From: Takakia lepidozioides
Lineage: Eukaryota; Streptophyta; Takakiopsida; Takakiales; Takakiaceae
NCBI GenBank assembly: GCA_030704615.1
Contig: CM060731.1
Location: 14,446,001-14,510,000 of the forward strand
DNA length: 64,000 bases
Direction: 5' to 3'
This document shows, in pieces, positions 47,749 through 60,500 of this stretch. A program made the position numbers and the translations under genes. How positions within the stretch are numbered: position 1 is the stretch's first letter; each line of letters opens with the position of its first letter. Under the pieces are notes generated by a model, which saw only the letters and a list, made by a program, of their open reading frames with translations, had not been told where the DNA came from and searched no databases.

Positions 47749-50700
47749 ATGTTCATTTGTTCGTATCAGGACTTTGTCCATCCCTTCCCGGTCTTTTCTC
47801 TTGGCATCCCATCCGAAAACAACCCAAGTACATCAGGCGGGAGCCGTGGGCGAGACGCCGCCCCCACGGTACCGGACGATGATGACGATGACAGTGATAG
47901 TGATAATGACAACAACAATGAGCATGGAATTAACCAGGAGGATGTGCAAACCATGGAGGATCTCTTAATGCATCATGTGGGCGCTGATGCATCCCATGAA
48001 GAGGGAACCCGACCAATCGATGATCCTGAAATGGCCCCCTCAAATGACATGGAGAGGGAGGCGAGAACTCCCTTGTACGAAGGGGCGAAAGTGAGTCGAC
48101 TTTCAACAATCTTACTTTTGCTCAATCTTTAAATTCGATTTGGCATAAGTAATGTTGGGATGTCTGCCATAATGCGAACTATTGCAGACTATATCCTTGC
48201 TCCACACTTGAAACCCAAGATGCCATGCTCGCGGAAAGAGGCGCGCGAAGTCTTGGACTCTGTGGGGATGGGCTATAAGATTTTTCATGCATGTCCATGT
48301 GATAAAACCTTATACTACGGAGAGGATTCGCATCTCACCAAGTGCCCAAAGTGCAAGAAAAACCGATATCGGGATGATGTCCAAGGGAAAAAAGTACCAC
48401 GCAAGGTATAAGCGTCATTCTCCCTCGCATGGAGATTATTTTCTTTAATCTTCTCAATGTATGTAAAGTGTATTCCACAAAGTTTAGGGTTTAGAGAGTA
48501 GTACTCATGCAAGATCTGATTGTGGTTTTGGAAGGAGTGAGTGAGGAGTGGAAAGAACGACGTTTGGTTTTGACCATTCACACCCAAATGAGGGAGAGGC
48601 TGCATAAAGGGAAAGACATAAGGGTGTTGTATTATGTGTGCTAATGGGATGATTACATGTGGGGGGCGTGGGGTATTTTATCCTAGAAAATGCATTACTT
48701 TCCGATCATCCCGCGATTGAGGGCGCAGTACCGAAGCCCCGAATTGGCCAGACTCATGAGATGACACGCCTCGCATCGGAGCCCCCCGGGAAAGGTGTGC
48801 GGGCCACAAGATTCACAAGCATGGAGGCATATTGAAGAGATATGGTCTTTTCTCTTGGAGGACCCACGACATGTCCACCTCGGCTTCTCCTCAGATGGGG
48901 TCAACCCATTCTCTGTCCAGTCATGTAGTCATTCCACTTGGCCGGTGACCATGGTGAATTACAACATCCCTCCGTATCTTCAATTAAAAAAGGCCATATC
49001 ATGTTGGCTGCCATTGTGCCAGGTGAGTGTACTCATTTCATGTTTATTATTGCTTTCAACTTTATATTAAACTTCTGATCTCTGACGCAATTCGGATGCA
49101 AGATTGATGAGTGACATAATCATGGAGTAAGACGTGTAATTCATTTTGTAGTATAATTTGCATATTGGTGAAGCATTGAAACAATGATGTGAATGTCTCA
49201 TAGGGAAAAAACAAGTGACAAACATGGACACGTACTTGCGACCTCTTGTTGATGAACTTAAAGAGCTATGGAGGGGGGCCCCGGCATTGGATGCTTCACT
49301 TGACCCTATGGCCGGACAATCTTTTCAGATGAGAGACATCTTGCTTTGGACAATGCATGATTATCCAGGTATATTATGTTCCCCATGAACAACCCGCGTA
49401 CATTCACTTGTCAATGTCGGATAATATCGATGAGGATTGGGATTGATTGAAGTAGCGGCGACAGTCTTGTGCACCGTAGTGGGGTAGATGGCATTATGGG
49501 CCATGCACATGACAACTTTTGTTTTTGCTAATGTGGCGGGATGTGTTGTACAAGACTAACTGTTTGCTCGGGGCTAAGCACCAAAGGGTACCATGCATGC
49601 TTGCATTGTGGCGATGATCTTGATGCACATAGCTCCCGCCATCTTCACAAGATGATGTATCCCAACTACCGCAAATTTCTTCCTATGAGCCATCGATGGA
49701 GAAGAAGAGAGAAACACTTGTTTGATGGCAAAGAGGAAGTACCCCCCCCCCCCCCCTATGACACCGTCCGGGCAGTTTTGGGAGGACCGATGGAAGGAGG
49801 CCCATGCGGGCACGGACGGTGAAGTGGACGTGCCCGACATGAAACGATTTTCAATCTTCTACGAGTTGCCATATTGGGCAGTACATATTCCACAAAAACA
49901 CTGTCAATATCCCTATGCATGCATGTGATATTGCACATTTGGTATGCGTTGCATTGTCACTTTCACGTAAAAGAATTTGTGTAAGTCTTTGTGGGTGGGG
50001 ATATATGTAGGACCTGAAGATTCGCCATCTTCTAGATCCCATGCATATTGAGAAGAATGTCTGTCGAGCTCAACGGAACGAGGGGGTGTCCAAGGGACAA
50101 ATTGCTGATTCCCCGGGGTAGCGCCTGCTGCGGGGTCGCATGCGCCATCTATGGGCCGAACAAAATGGTGTGGACCCAAAGGGTGTTGTACGGTGGAAGT
50201 ATAGAAGCGCACCTTGGCAATGGACAAAGGAGGAATACAAGAAAGTGATAGCCATCATAAGTGCTGTCCGAACACCAACTGGTTATGGGTCATCCCTCCG
50301 TACGAAGTTCAGCGAAGAAGATGGGGTCCATGGTTTGAAGTTTCATGACTACCACAATCTATTGCAAGACATCTTGCCCATTGCAGTACGTGGGACATTG
50401 ATTCCCGAGGTTCGTGAGACAATCTATAGATTGGGAGGCTTGTTCTGGTGGATTTGCTCCAAAGAGTTGGAAGAAGTAGATTTTCCACGTATGAAGAAGG
50501 AGGCGGCGGAGGTAATGTGTATGTTGGAGATGCACCTTCCTCCCTCCTTCTTTGACATCCAAGTGCACTTGGTAGTGCACTTAGTGGAAGAGGCTTCGAT
50601 TGCCAGCCCCATTCATTCTCGGTGGATGTACTTCCTTGAGCGTTATATGAAGACTTTGAAAGGATTTGTAAGACAAATGACGCACCATGTAGCATGGTGG

Positions 50701-51952
50701 AGGGGTATACGTTGCAAGAAGCTATGTTCTATTGCACGGAGTACATGACAAAGGTGGATGAGGAAGCCCCTCGGACGTGGAAGGAAGAGGAGGATGCACG
50801 AACCAATGACATCGTTTTGCCCAAAAAATCGAAGAGGGTAAAATTGCCGACCTTGGTGATTGAGCAAACGCATGACTTCATACTGAAGAACACCCCATCC
50901 ATACATGAGTGGGAGAAAGATACAATAATCTAGTTCAACAACGAGAGGAGGAGACGTTTGCATGGAGGCGGAACCATCCAAGGCCGGTTACTAGACGCCC
51001 ACGACGAGGAGCGGGCCGCCGGCATGTTCCTTCACAAAATTTGCCCATGGAATTGCCGCCTATAAGTTCATTCCAACAGTGGTTTCGGACTTCAGTTTAT
51101 GACGCCGTTGCTCAAGGAGAGGTGATTTCAGATTCGGTGCAAGACATTGCAAGGGGCCCATCTCAATTCGCGACCTCATACACGGCGGTTTGGATTCACG
51201 GTCGTCATTTCCACATTCATGCTCTTGATATGAAGCGTAAAACAACCTTTGATTCTGGCTTGTGTGCCACATATTGGCAAGACTCTGTGTGGAGCAAGGG
51301 AGATACACGACCTGCTATGAGCAAACATGAGTACATTGGAGAGCTTGAGAGCATACTCCAACTTCAGTATACAAGGTACCGGCCTCTTCTCTTCAAGGGA
51401 AGGTGGTTTCAGCCACATCTTGTGGGGCCCTCCGCAACACTAGTGCAAGATGATTGTGGTTTCATGCGCGTCAATGCAGATAGACTCAACCCTACTCATC
51501 GTCCCTCCGATGAGCCTTTTTCACGGCCTTCAGACATGGAGCAAGTTTTCTTTTCCGATGACAAAACAAGAGGGGGGAATTGGAAGGTGGATGTGCATGC
51601 TCAGCCAAGAGGAAGACGTATCTATCATGGTCTCGGATCTCCATGGGGTGAGGCAATTGCGGTGGATGGAGAAATTGGTCATAATGATGCTGATGATGGA
51701 GGTTGGGTAGAGAGGGTAGAAGAGGATGATGACGCCCCAGACAATGCATCCTGGACCCTATATGATGAAGCTCTAGAAGATACGGATGTTGGGGAGGGAG
51801 ACGAAGACACGGCCATTGACAACGAGGTGGAGAATGATTCGGAGGTGCCTTTTGAGGGTCGGGCCATTTATGACGATGACACCGATGACCAAGAAGACTT
51901 GCAGCTTGATGAGGATGAAGAGGCGCCGGATGATGATGTTCAAGTTGATTAG
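47749..51952 (+). pseudogene. tnp2/TNPD-type CACTA transposase, decayed
   Basis: Segments in order: acidic N-terminus 47749-48090; 48150-48408 (MGYKIFHACPCDKTLYY, KCPKCKKNRYRDD, KKVPRK); 48690-49021 (YFPIIPRLRAQY, LGFSSDGVNPF with the first acidic residue of the core); 49202-49368 (YLRPLVDELKELW, ILLWTMHDYPG); 49530-49880 (GLSTKGYHACLHCG, FSIFYELPYWA); 50012-50695 (LLDPMHIEKNVC, FHDYHNLLQDILPIAVRG, LPPSFFDIQVHLVVHLVEEA); 50694-50935; 50909-51952 (LFKGRWFQPH, acidic tail). Breaks: TGA at 48762-48764 for Trp in the LMRWH motif, frame change at the C run 49741-49756, TAG at 50119-50121, frame changes near 50690 and 50930. Introns between segments fit GT-AG. It would bind the arms and cut and paste the element if whole. 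Confidence 0.88.
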
Positions 51953-52214
51953 ACACAAAATCAAAGCTACATAACAATTCTCACACCGAACTGGACCCAT
52001 CCCTTCGATTGATTGTACATGTACATCCATATTGTACTTTATTTCTATGATTCATCAAATATGGCTGTGGCTGGTAGTTTTTCAAGAAAGAAGGCAGAAG
52101 CAATGAATATGTTGGAGCAACATATACAGATGTGGTATCAAGAGAATTATCAAAATGAATGTCACAATCTACAAGAAGGTCCACAACAACAAGCTAAACC
52201 ATAAAGAAAAACAA

Positions 52215-52896
52215 ACACCCTACCCCAGTACCATATGAAAAAAAAAAAAAAAAAAAACTAAGAACCCCTAAATGCCCTAAACCTAAACCTAGAAAGCCCT
52301 GCCGCCGCTGCCTGCGACCCCCACGCGTCGCAAACGGCGACGACCAACCGTCGCTATCTGCGACCTGTTTTTTTGAATGGATTTATGAGGCCGGGGGTCG
52401 CACACGGCGACGGCCAGCCGTCGCAAACTGTGACCCATTTTTTTTTTTTTGCAAGAATAGGGTAGCCGGGCAGTTTGCGACGCCCGGCCGTCGCAGGGGC
52501 CTTTTGCCCTTCATGCCACCATGCGACGGCCTGGCATCGCAAGAAAGGGCTGCGATGAAAGAAATGGCAAGAAAGGGTTTTTTTTTTTTTTTTTTTTCCT
52601 TTTTCCGGCGTGCGACGAGCGGCCGTCGCCAGAAAGGGCTGCCTTCTGCCCTTCGCTGGGGGCGACGTTTGGGCGTCGCACGGAAGGGCTGCCATTTGCC
52701 CTTCATCACTCTGTGCAACGGCCAGGCGTCGCCGCCTGGCCCCGGCGCTAGGTGGCGACCCGCGGGGTTTGGCTGCGACGGCCCGACGTTGCAAACACGC
52801 TCCGCGGGGTTGGTGTCGCACGCTCGGCGCCACGCGGGGCGTGGGGGTGCGGCTGGCGTCGCAACCCCCCCCCCCCCCCCCCCATTTGTTGTAGTG
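52215..52896. repeat. CACTA right arm and terminus
   Basis: Carries about ten GCGACG/CGTCGC motif pairs (for example GGCGACGGCCAGCCGTCGC at 52398), an A-run at 52239, a T-run at 52579, and a C20-like run before the terminal ATTTGTTGTAGTG. The motifs match those in the left arm in inverted orientation. Such arrays bind the element-encoded proteins in En/Spm. Confidence 0.88.
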
Positions 52897-52899
52897 GTG

Positions 52900-54250
52900 C
52901 GTCTATGTCGAGGCCCAAGTGTGACCTCTAGGGTAGCCTGTACCCTTGGCCCATATGTGAAGAATTTAGATCTAAGACCAAGTGCAATTTCCTATGTATC
53001 CCAATGCGTCTCCTACATCGTCGAGGCCCATCTAAGCCCAAGTGAAATCTTCTATTCATGTATCCAAGTGTATCTCCCATGTAAAGGCCCAAGTGTCTAG
53101 TAGTGTCATCTAAACCCAAGTGCAATCTCCTATGTAGCCAAATACGTCTCCGATGTCAAGGCCGATTTATTTTTTCCCATGAGTTATTGAGTATTAATAT
53201 ATCATTATTGATATATCTCCCGTCAAGGCTCCAATCATTGGGTAGCCTATGCCGTTGGCCCAAGTGTCCAATGTCATCTAAGTCCAAGTGCATCAATATA
53301 TGAAGCAAGCCATATCTAATCATTTTTTTTCCACAAAGCCTACGACCAGATTTGAACCGGAGGCCTTTCCCTTTATATCTCTCCTGTCGAGGCTCCAACC
53401 ATTGTCCCATGAATTTCCACTTTGCTATTTTTCGGGAATTTCCAGCGACCCAAAGTACTTGAAATTCCACATCTCCCACACCGTAGGTCCAAAAATCATG
53501 AGACCAAGCCCGTGCACCCCTCCTCGTCGAGGGCTTTCCAATGGTACCAAGCACCAGGGCTGGGGCCTCGAGGTTTTGCACATCTCAGCGTGACAAAACA
53601 AACAAACATCTCGTTTCATATATTGACTAGGGTAGCCTATGCCGTTGGCCCAAGTATCCAGTGTCATTTAAGTGCAATCCTCTATGTATCCAAATGAGTC
53701 TCATGTGTCGAGGCCCATGTGTGAAGAATTGAAATATGAGGCCAAGTGCAATTTCCTATGTATCCAAGTGCGTCTCCTATGTTAAGGCCCATCTAAGCCT
53801 AAGTGCAATCTCCTATGTATCCAAATACTTCTCCCACATAGAGGCCCAAGTGCGACCTCCAGTGTCCAGTGACATCTAAGTCCAAGTGCAATCCCATATG
53901 TATCCAGAGACCCTCCTGTTTGGGAGATCTAGGCCTAGGGTAGCATGTGCCGTTGGCCCAAGTGTCCACTGTCATCTAAGTCCAAGTGCAATCCCCTATA
54001 TATCCAAAGACCCTCATGTTTGGGAGATCTAGGCCTGGGTAGCCTATGCCAATGGCCCATGTGTGAAGAATTGAAATTTAAGCCCAAGTGCAATCTCCCA
54101 TGTATCCATGCGCCACGTCTCCATGTAGAGGCCCAAGTGCGACCTCCAGTGTTCAATGTCATCTAAGTCCATGTGCAATCGCCTATGCATCTTGAGACCT
54201 TGCACTTTGGGAGATCTCCACGTCATTGTTAATGATCACATTTGTAGAGC
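52900..54250 (+). repeat. Field of 'cccaagtgcaat' repeats, right part
   Basis: Same phrases as 39600-41712, including CCCAAGTGCAATCTCC, CCGTTGGCCCAAGTGTCCA and TTTGGGAGATCTAGGCCTAG (53920 and 54017, the latter one base different). It contains another tRNA-like module (B-box-like sequence at 53349-53358) and the TTGCTATTTTTCGGGAATTT unit at 53420-53600. The CACTA element sits inside this field. Confidence 0.85.
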
Positions 54251-54559
54251 TCATGACTCACAACTGTACTATGCCAAATCATAAAAGAGAAGAGAAAAAG
54301 GAGGACAAACAGTATAGTATATGCATATTAGTTTCCTCACAAGCCCGGGCCCTCGGGCTTTTAATGTGTTTTCATATTGACATGCCTGGGCTCTCGTAGG
54401 TCATGCCCTTAGTGACATTCCCGCCCCATACTCCTCCATTCCCCTAGCCTTTACCTTTACTTCCATAGATGAGTTCGGCGGGGGAGAGACGAGGTTAGGC
54501 TGGCTAAGGTGGTGGCCGCTACTTTTGCATGGCTCAACTTTGTTTGCAAGTAACACTGT

Positions 54560-54905
54560 GGATTAGTGAGTGAATTAGTGGACGAGGTTATGTGTGGATT
54601 AGTGAGATAAGCTTGTGGATCACTAAATGCTTGATGTGACTTGTTGGGTGTAGGCCGCTTAGTGAAACTTCGAGATTTCCATAACCACCACTTTACTTGC
54701 TTACATATAATCTTGTAGAAACCATAGTCAGGTTTCCCTAAGCATGTACCCTTTAAATGGTATACTTGCATACGGATGATCTGGTGGAAATTGCGGTCTA
54801 GAGTTTTTTGAGCATGCACCACTTAAAACCACTTCATTTACATATCGTCTAGTGGAAATCACCATTGAGGTTTCCCTAATCATCCACCGCTTAAATATAT
54901 TTCAA
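54560..54905. repeat. Imperfect tandem repeats, about 75-85 bp
   Basis: The phrase TTTCCCTAAGCATGTACC (54733) recurs as TTTTTTGAGCATGCACCACTT (54808) and TTTCCCTAATCATCCACCGC (54872), each followed by TTAAA and preceded by 'tggaaat' or 'gaaacc'. A separate TGTGGATTAGTGAG doublet is at 54557 and 54594. Confidence 0.65.
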
Positions 54906-57597
54906 ATTGCACGCTCAAGCGACCACCGCCCTAAATTCAAAAGTTAGTGATAGAGAATCAGGGTTCTCTTAGTAGTTAACTTTCTATGTCAACTCTCTTC
55001 GCAGTTTGAAAGATCAAACGACAACCAATCTGGTTCCAGACCTGCTTCTCACCGCTCTCGATGCAGAGAACTCACGCCCGTATCGTCAGGCAGACTGCTT
55101 AAGGGCATACAGAAAACTAGACGGGAGACACAGTCAGCAGGCAAGACCCTCCATGGTGTTGCAATCTAAACATCCACAAATGCAAATCAATCATCGACCC
55201 CCACCCTACATATCTAGAAATCATGACATAGCTACAACCGAAATTGCCTCACAACACTGCAGGATGACCGCCCCTCCTAGAAAACCGGTGTCATGTCTCG
55301 TTGCAGATTCCAGTCGGAAACGCTCGTTCTACATTTAACCTTACAAACCACGGACTACCGCAAGTCCTAACCGACACAGCGCTCGCAACAAGCATTCATC
55401 GAGCGACCCTTGAGGGCACTCATAACTCAACTATTTCCAGATATAACAACCACACTTCTTCCCCTCTAGGAATGCCATCGCGATCGGCCAAGGAAGAGAG
55501 CAGAGAGACGAGCAACGGCTTATTCTAAACCCTAATATTGTTGCAGACGTGGTGCTGATGTGGCAGGTAATTCACTGCGTGGCAGCAGATTATGTGTCAT
55601 TTTCATGACTAATTTGACGGACTCAGCAGACGTCAAGTTGCCACGAGGGCAAACTATTATTTGTAAAACTAATAAGTTTCAGTTGTATTTTTGTTACTGT
55701 AATTGATAAGAGGGAGAGTCTTTCTCACATCGTTTTTCTTGAAGAGAGAATTTCTCGAGAGGGAAGTTTCTCACGGATTGCAAGTTTTGTTGGGGAGGAA
55801 TTTAACGATTGCTACTGTTTAAGGGGGGCGAGGAATGCTTCACTTACAACCGATTGAATCCTGTTTGGCGACAACAAGTGAGGGCGATTCGTAATCTTTT
55901 GTAAGCTTCTCTCCCGTTTTTAACCAGCCATAGGTTTCATAATGTGGACGTCGATTTAGTGAGCAATTTTCCTTCGTTCGGGAATTCAATGATGTGTACA
56001 TGTGCATCTTTACACGGTATCCTTTCGCCATCCCCGTTTGATTTTGTGTAAAAATAATTTAGCCTCATGATGGCGAAATGCGGGGCTTCTTCTGAAGCAT
56101 ATCCGACACTGGAATATTAGAACTAATAAATGCCGGTAGAATTCAGTTATGCTAATTGGTCATTTTTACTTGGTCTCTACATACCAGATCTGCAATCAAT
56201 GTTGCTGATCATATCACCACCTTTTGGATGCAAGAGATGGATCGAGTTCACTTTGACACGTTGTGATTGTAGTTGCTTCTCACATTCAGCAGGTGCCTTG
56301 GTTCCGTTTACCATGGCTAGGGCATATCCACAAACATGGCTATTTCCAGCAGCATATGTTTTACAAATGTTTAGGAGATTTCCTCCATGAATTTGTGTTG
56401 GTGACTTTGTGTTTGGAGATGCCACTGGTTCAGCGATGTTAATAAGACGAGTATCAAGATTAGGTCAAGTGAAGACTTACTGTCAATGTTCTCAATATAT
56501 ATTAATGCCTTTTGTTGGAGGTGTCAGCCTTTCAATTATCGAGTATTGTACAGCTGCATAGTCAGCAAATAGATATTTCGGAAGGTTTCAAAGTTTATCA
56601 GGGATTTGAATGCCCAAACCTTATGTTTGACAATGACTGATCCATTCTAGACTATGAAGTATTGGTCAATTGCCAGGTCTGATTGCCAGAGCATGTTTCC
56701 AACAGTGATTTTATTTGTGGGAAGATCTCTGGCCAAGCAGGCTTTAGTGCCAAGGAGTGGGGTCTTGCAACAAAACCTGAGGGTACCAGCATATAGCAGT
56801 ACAACACAATTGCAAAGTCTCTTAAGTAAAATTCCGTTAACGTAAGGCACAAGTCCTCGGCTCGTTATTGACTGCGGTCTGTTAAAGCCTTTTTTTGTCT
56901 TATGCAAAGATGGAAATCACCATGGGAGTAAGTTTTGTCCTCGGAGTTCCCAATGTGGCAGAATGTGAATAAGCATGCTTTTTATCAAAGATGTAGTCCT
57001 GAAGCAATTTTCACGCGCTCATGAAAGTAATTGCTTGCAGTGAAGCTCTGCCTCTAACTCACGACAGAGGAACCCTGCAGGGATAGAGTCTAATAATAGC
57101 ATGCTTTGCTACATGGATACAGATTCACCCGAGTAGTTGTTTCCTCATGTGAATTTAGCTAAGCTACGTGCTGGCAGTGCACACCCTCAGCTCTGCAGGG
57201 TGCACTTTTGCCCTGGAGGTGCCCGAGACTGGGAACAACATAGGTGTGATGTGAGGGAGAGGAAGGAGAGGTGGCCAGAAAAGCTTGTTTTGATTAGTGC
57301 TCCAATACACAGAAATAAAACTTGATGAGTGTCAAGCCTGATATGGATTGGCGGTTGTTTGGGCAGGAAATTGGGAAGTTGGTGTAGTCAAAGCCTACCT
57401 CAGTGCTTGCTTGAGAGTATTCTCAGGAGAGCCTTACCAGGTTTTTGGGATCCAGAAATTGTCTCCAAGGAGAAGGGCTGGCATTACAGGGGTTTAATCG
57501 TATGCTATTGAAATTAAAGGTAGTTGTTGCAGCAGTGTTCTAGGCCACAAGCCAGGTAACCACGTGTAGAACCTAAAGCACACTCCTTCCAGTAATA
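54906..57597. other. Intergenic, upstream of the OTU gene
   Basis: No gene recognised. Minus-strand open frames at 56177-56425 and 56652-56907 lack domains I can name. 57130-57597 probably contains the promoter and 5' UTR of the OTU gene. Confidence 0.4.
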
Positions 57598-60500
57598 ATG
57601 ATAACATCAGAGAACCAAGATTTGGTACGATGGGGTCTCCATTTGCTTGATGGCAGTACAGCCGTGATACATGATACAGGGGGAACTGACGAGAACTCCT
57701 CAGTAAATGAGGCGCCTGGAGTGGGTTTGGAACTTGAGGCTGACCCCTCTAGTTGCATGGCACCCCCACAGCGCCGTTCCAGCACAGTTGCGAATGATGC
57801 GATCATTGCACAGGCATTGCAAGAGGAGTTTGAACGGCTAGCTGCTGTTGAAGCTGCTGAAGCCAGTCATGTGACTGCCCGTGATAACAAGAAGTTGCAG
57901 GTACAGTTTTGGTTTTAGCCTCAGCATTTGCTTCAGTTTTATGAGATGAAAATGATGTATGTAAATTGAATGGATATTTGGTTTAGAGGGGTAGGAGTCC
58001 TTGTTTGCTTACGTAAGTTCGGTGCTTTCACATAACTTTAGGAAGTGATGTGTAAGATGCATCTGGAGGACTGATCTTTGATGTACGTGAGCTTTGTAAG
58101 CTATGTCTCACTCCTTGGACCTTTCTGAGGCACGAAGTGGTATGTTCTCAGTCCTGATACCATCCACTGGAGAAGGTAGTTCTCCTTATCCAACATCAAT
58201 GTCCAGGTATCCTAGATCACAGTAATCAGACCTGTACACATCATACTGTGACTTCAAGATTGGGAATCGACTTATCTTAGGTTTATGTTTCTCATATCCC
58301 ATCTCAGCGGTGTACCGATGCTGTGATGACTCCATGGGTAAGTTTAGCTTTCTGATAAGTTGTGAACTGATGCCGTTATGTGTAGAGCATGTATCAAAAA
58401 GCACACTGACCTCCTCAACTGCTACTTCTCACATTCTCCCCTGTCAAGAAGCTTAACTTACCCATGGAGCCACAGTAGTATCAGTACACAGTTGATAGCA
58501 GACAGGAAAGGAGGGGAGACCTGAGATAAGCGAATTCCCAGTCTCAAATAATCTATTTCAAGTCTAATCTTTGGTCCTAAGCAAACCTTCCCAAAACTGG
58601 AAGGTGACATCTTCTCCCCCTTTAAGATTCAGATGTATAGTCTACAATCTGTAATTCAAAAACCTGCAGATTTCAGATTAGCTAGTAGCTTCTTTCAGGT
58701 GTCTTGCTTTAGGCTGGGACTAAAAAGGAGCAAACTCACTAGTTGAGAATCCTCACAACCATAAGATGATGCTAGCCTCATTCCTTGCACATGATTGGGT
58801 GTAGAAGGTATGTGGACTACGGAAGGATGGTGTCCAGAAAACATAGTAGAGAGATAGGGTGTTACATACTCGAATAACAGGACAGGAACCACATTGGGGG
58901 AAATGGACTCTGGCCAGGTGACCATCCGCATGTGCGATCACACGAATGAGGAGATGGAGTGGCAACAATGGTCCGGAGCCCCTTCAAGCTCAACTCATCA
59001 GACTTCTCCATATCAATTCGATGACGAGGACCGACAAGTTGTGTTGGCACTCTCTGAGGACTTTCCACAAGTTGATAAGGAGGTGGCAAGGCGTCTGATC
59101 ACCCTCGACTCTATACCAGTGAGTGGTTTTTGCTCACTTGTGCTACAGGCGTTTTCTCCAGTTACCCAGATTTGATGTTTGTTGGATCAATAGTTTCATT
59201 CTGTCTCCAGAGCTTTCAGGATGTAAAGGCAAGTTTGATTTCAAATGATTGTGACCGTGATTTTGATGATTGTTGAAACTGTTGAGATGTGTGTGATGCA
59301 CTCTGTAGCATATCCCAAGGATGAATGGAGTTATTCCCACAATGAATGATGCATCAGTAGACCACCAACGGTTGCTGGACAGGTGACAGAAACTTGACAT
59401 CTACCCTTATGTTTTAAGAGTCTAAATGTGACAACGCTCTCCTTCACAAACTCTTGCCAACAATATTAGAAACCAACACCGCATGCTGGGTTTGTAGTGG
59501 CAGCAGACTCCTGTAGCTCTGCATTTAAACCACATAGCAGCTGCTTGCAATGAGAGGAAGCATCATCTGCTGTGTGGGATGGGTTGGAATCAGATTGCGT
59601 CTGTATGGGTTGACTGAGCAGAAAATCAAAGGTGATGGCAATTGTCAGGTTAGGCCTCTCCGTCCTGCTGTCTCATTAATTCTACTGCTACAGTTGCTTG
59701 CTAAGAGGTGACAATTTTACTCGTTAAAACTGGGGTGGTGACCTCCTTCCCGATGAGTAATTTGGCCCAACTGGAAAATACTTCATAAGTATGCCATATT
59801 TGATGATCTGGTAGTTTCCATACAAACGCTTCAGCAAATACACAAGAATAGGTGGAAAGTTTCGGAAACACTCGACAGATAAAAATAGAGTAGCCATAAC
59901 CAAATTTTCTGGTGGTAATGCCATTATGCTGTTACTTATCAAGCACTACAAAGTAGAAAAAGTTTTATATCGTCCCTGAAGTTGCGGAGAGCCTATGAAA
60001 CACAAGAATGGCAGTAAGAGACAAAGATGAAAAAGAAAGCGGCTGTATAACATCCAGGAGTGGATTGTTTTTTTACACATGAGAACAGTGTCCTTCTCAT
60101 TTTCTCACCTACTCCAGAGTTGGTTCTCTTTTCTTCATTTAGATCTGTGGGCGGCCCAAAAGAGCCCAAGGGACACATGTAGAAAACAAAGAGAAATGAA
60201 GTGATACCTCATCTTCTACGGAAAGCCCAAAGAGCTTATGGGACAAGAGAGAGTGGGGCACTGCACGAGCAGCCCAAAAACAACTGTTGATCAAGAGTGC
60301 ATACCTCATATAGTTCTGCTGCTAAGCATTGCTCTCGTAATGGAACCTCTGTGAGAGATTGGGTATCTCGGAATAGACAATAGTGTCTTCCACCGATCTC
60401 ATAGTAGAAAGGACAGTGAAGAAATTTTCTTCACTTTCGATTTCCCTCCTGTTCTCCCTGGCTCAAGTGCGGCACAGGTGGTCCTCACTATGTAGGTTGT

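Larger units (their letters stand above)
41713..52896 (+). mobile_element. CACTA (En/Spm) DNA transposon, 11,184 bp
   Basis: The element begins CACTACAGGAAAAGGGGGG at 41713 and ends with the inverse of CACTACAACAAATGGGGGGG at 52896. A 3-bp target duplication GTG flanks it (41710-41712, 52897-52899). Joining the flanks recreates the local repeat phrase (tatcccagtgcgtctatgtcgaggccc), confirming both ends. Subterminal arms carry many copies of TGCGACGCCxGGCCGTCGC-type motifs, and the interior encodes a tnp2-type transposase, all defining CACTA. It also carries a SET-domain ORF and a nested insertion in the left arm. Transposase lesions suggest it cannot move on its own. Confidence 0.95.
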
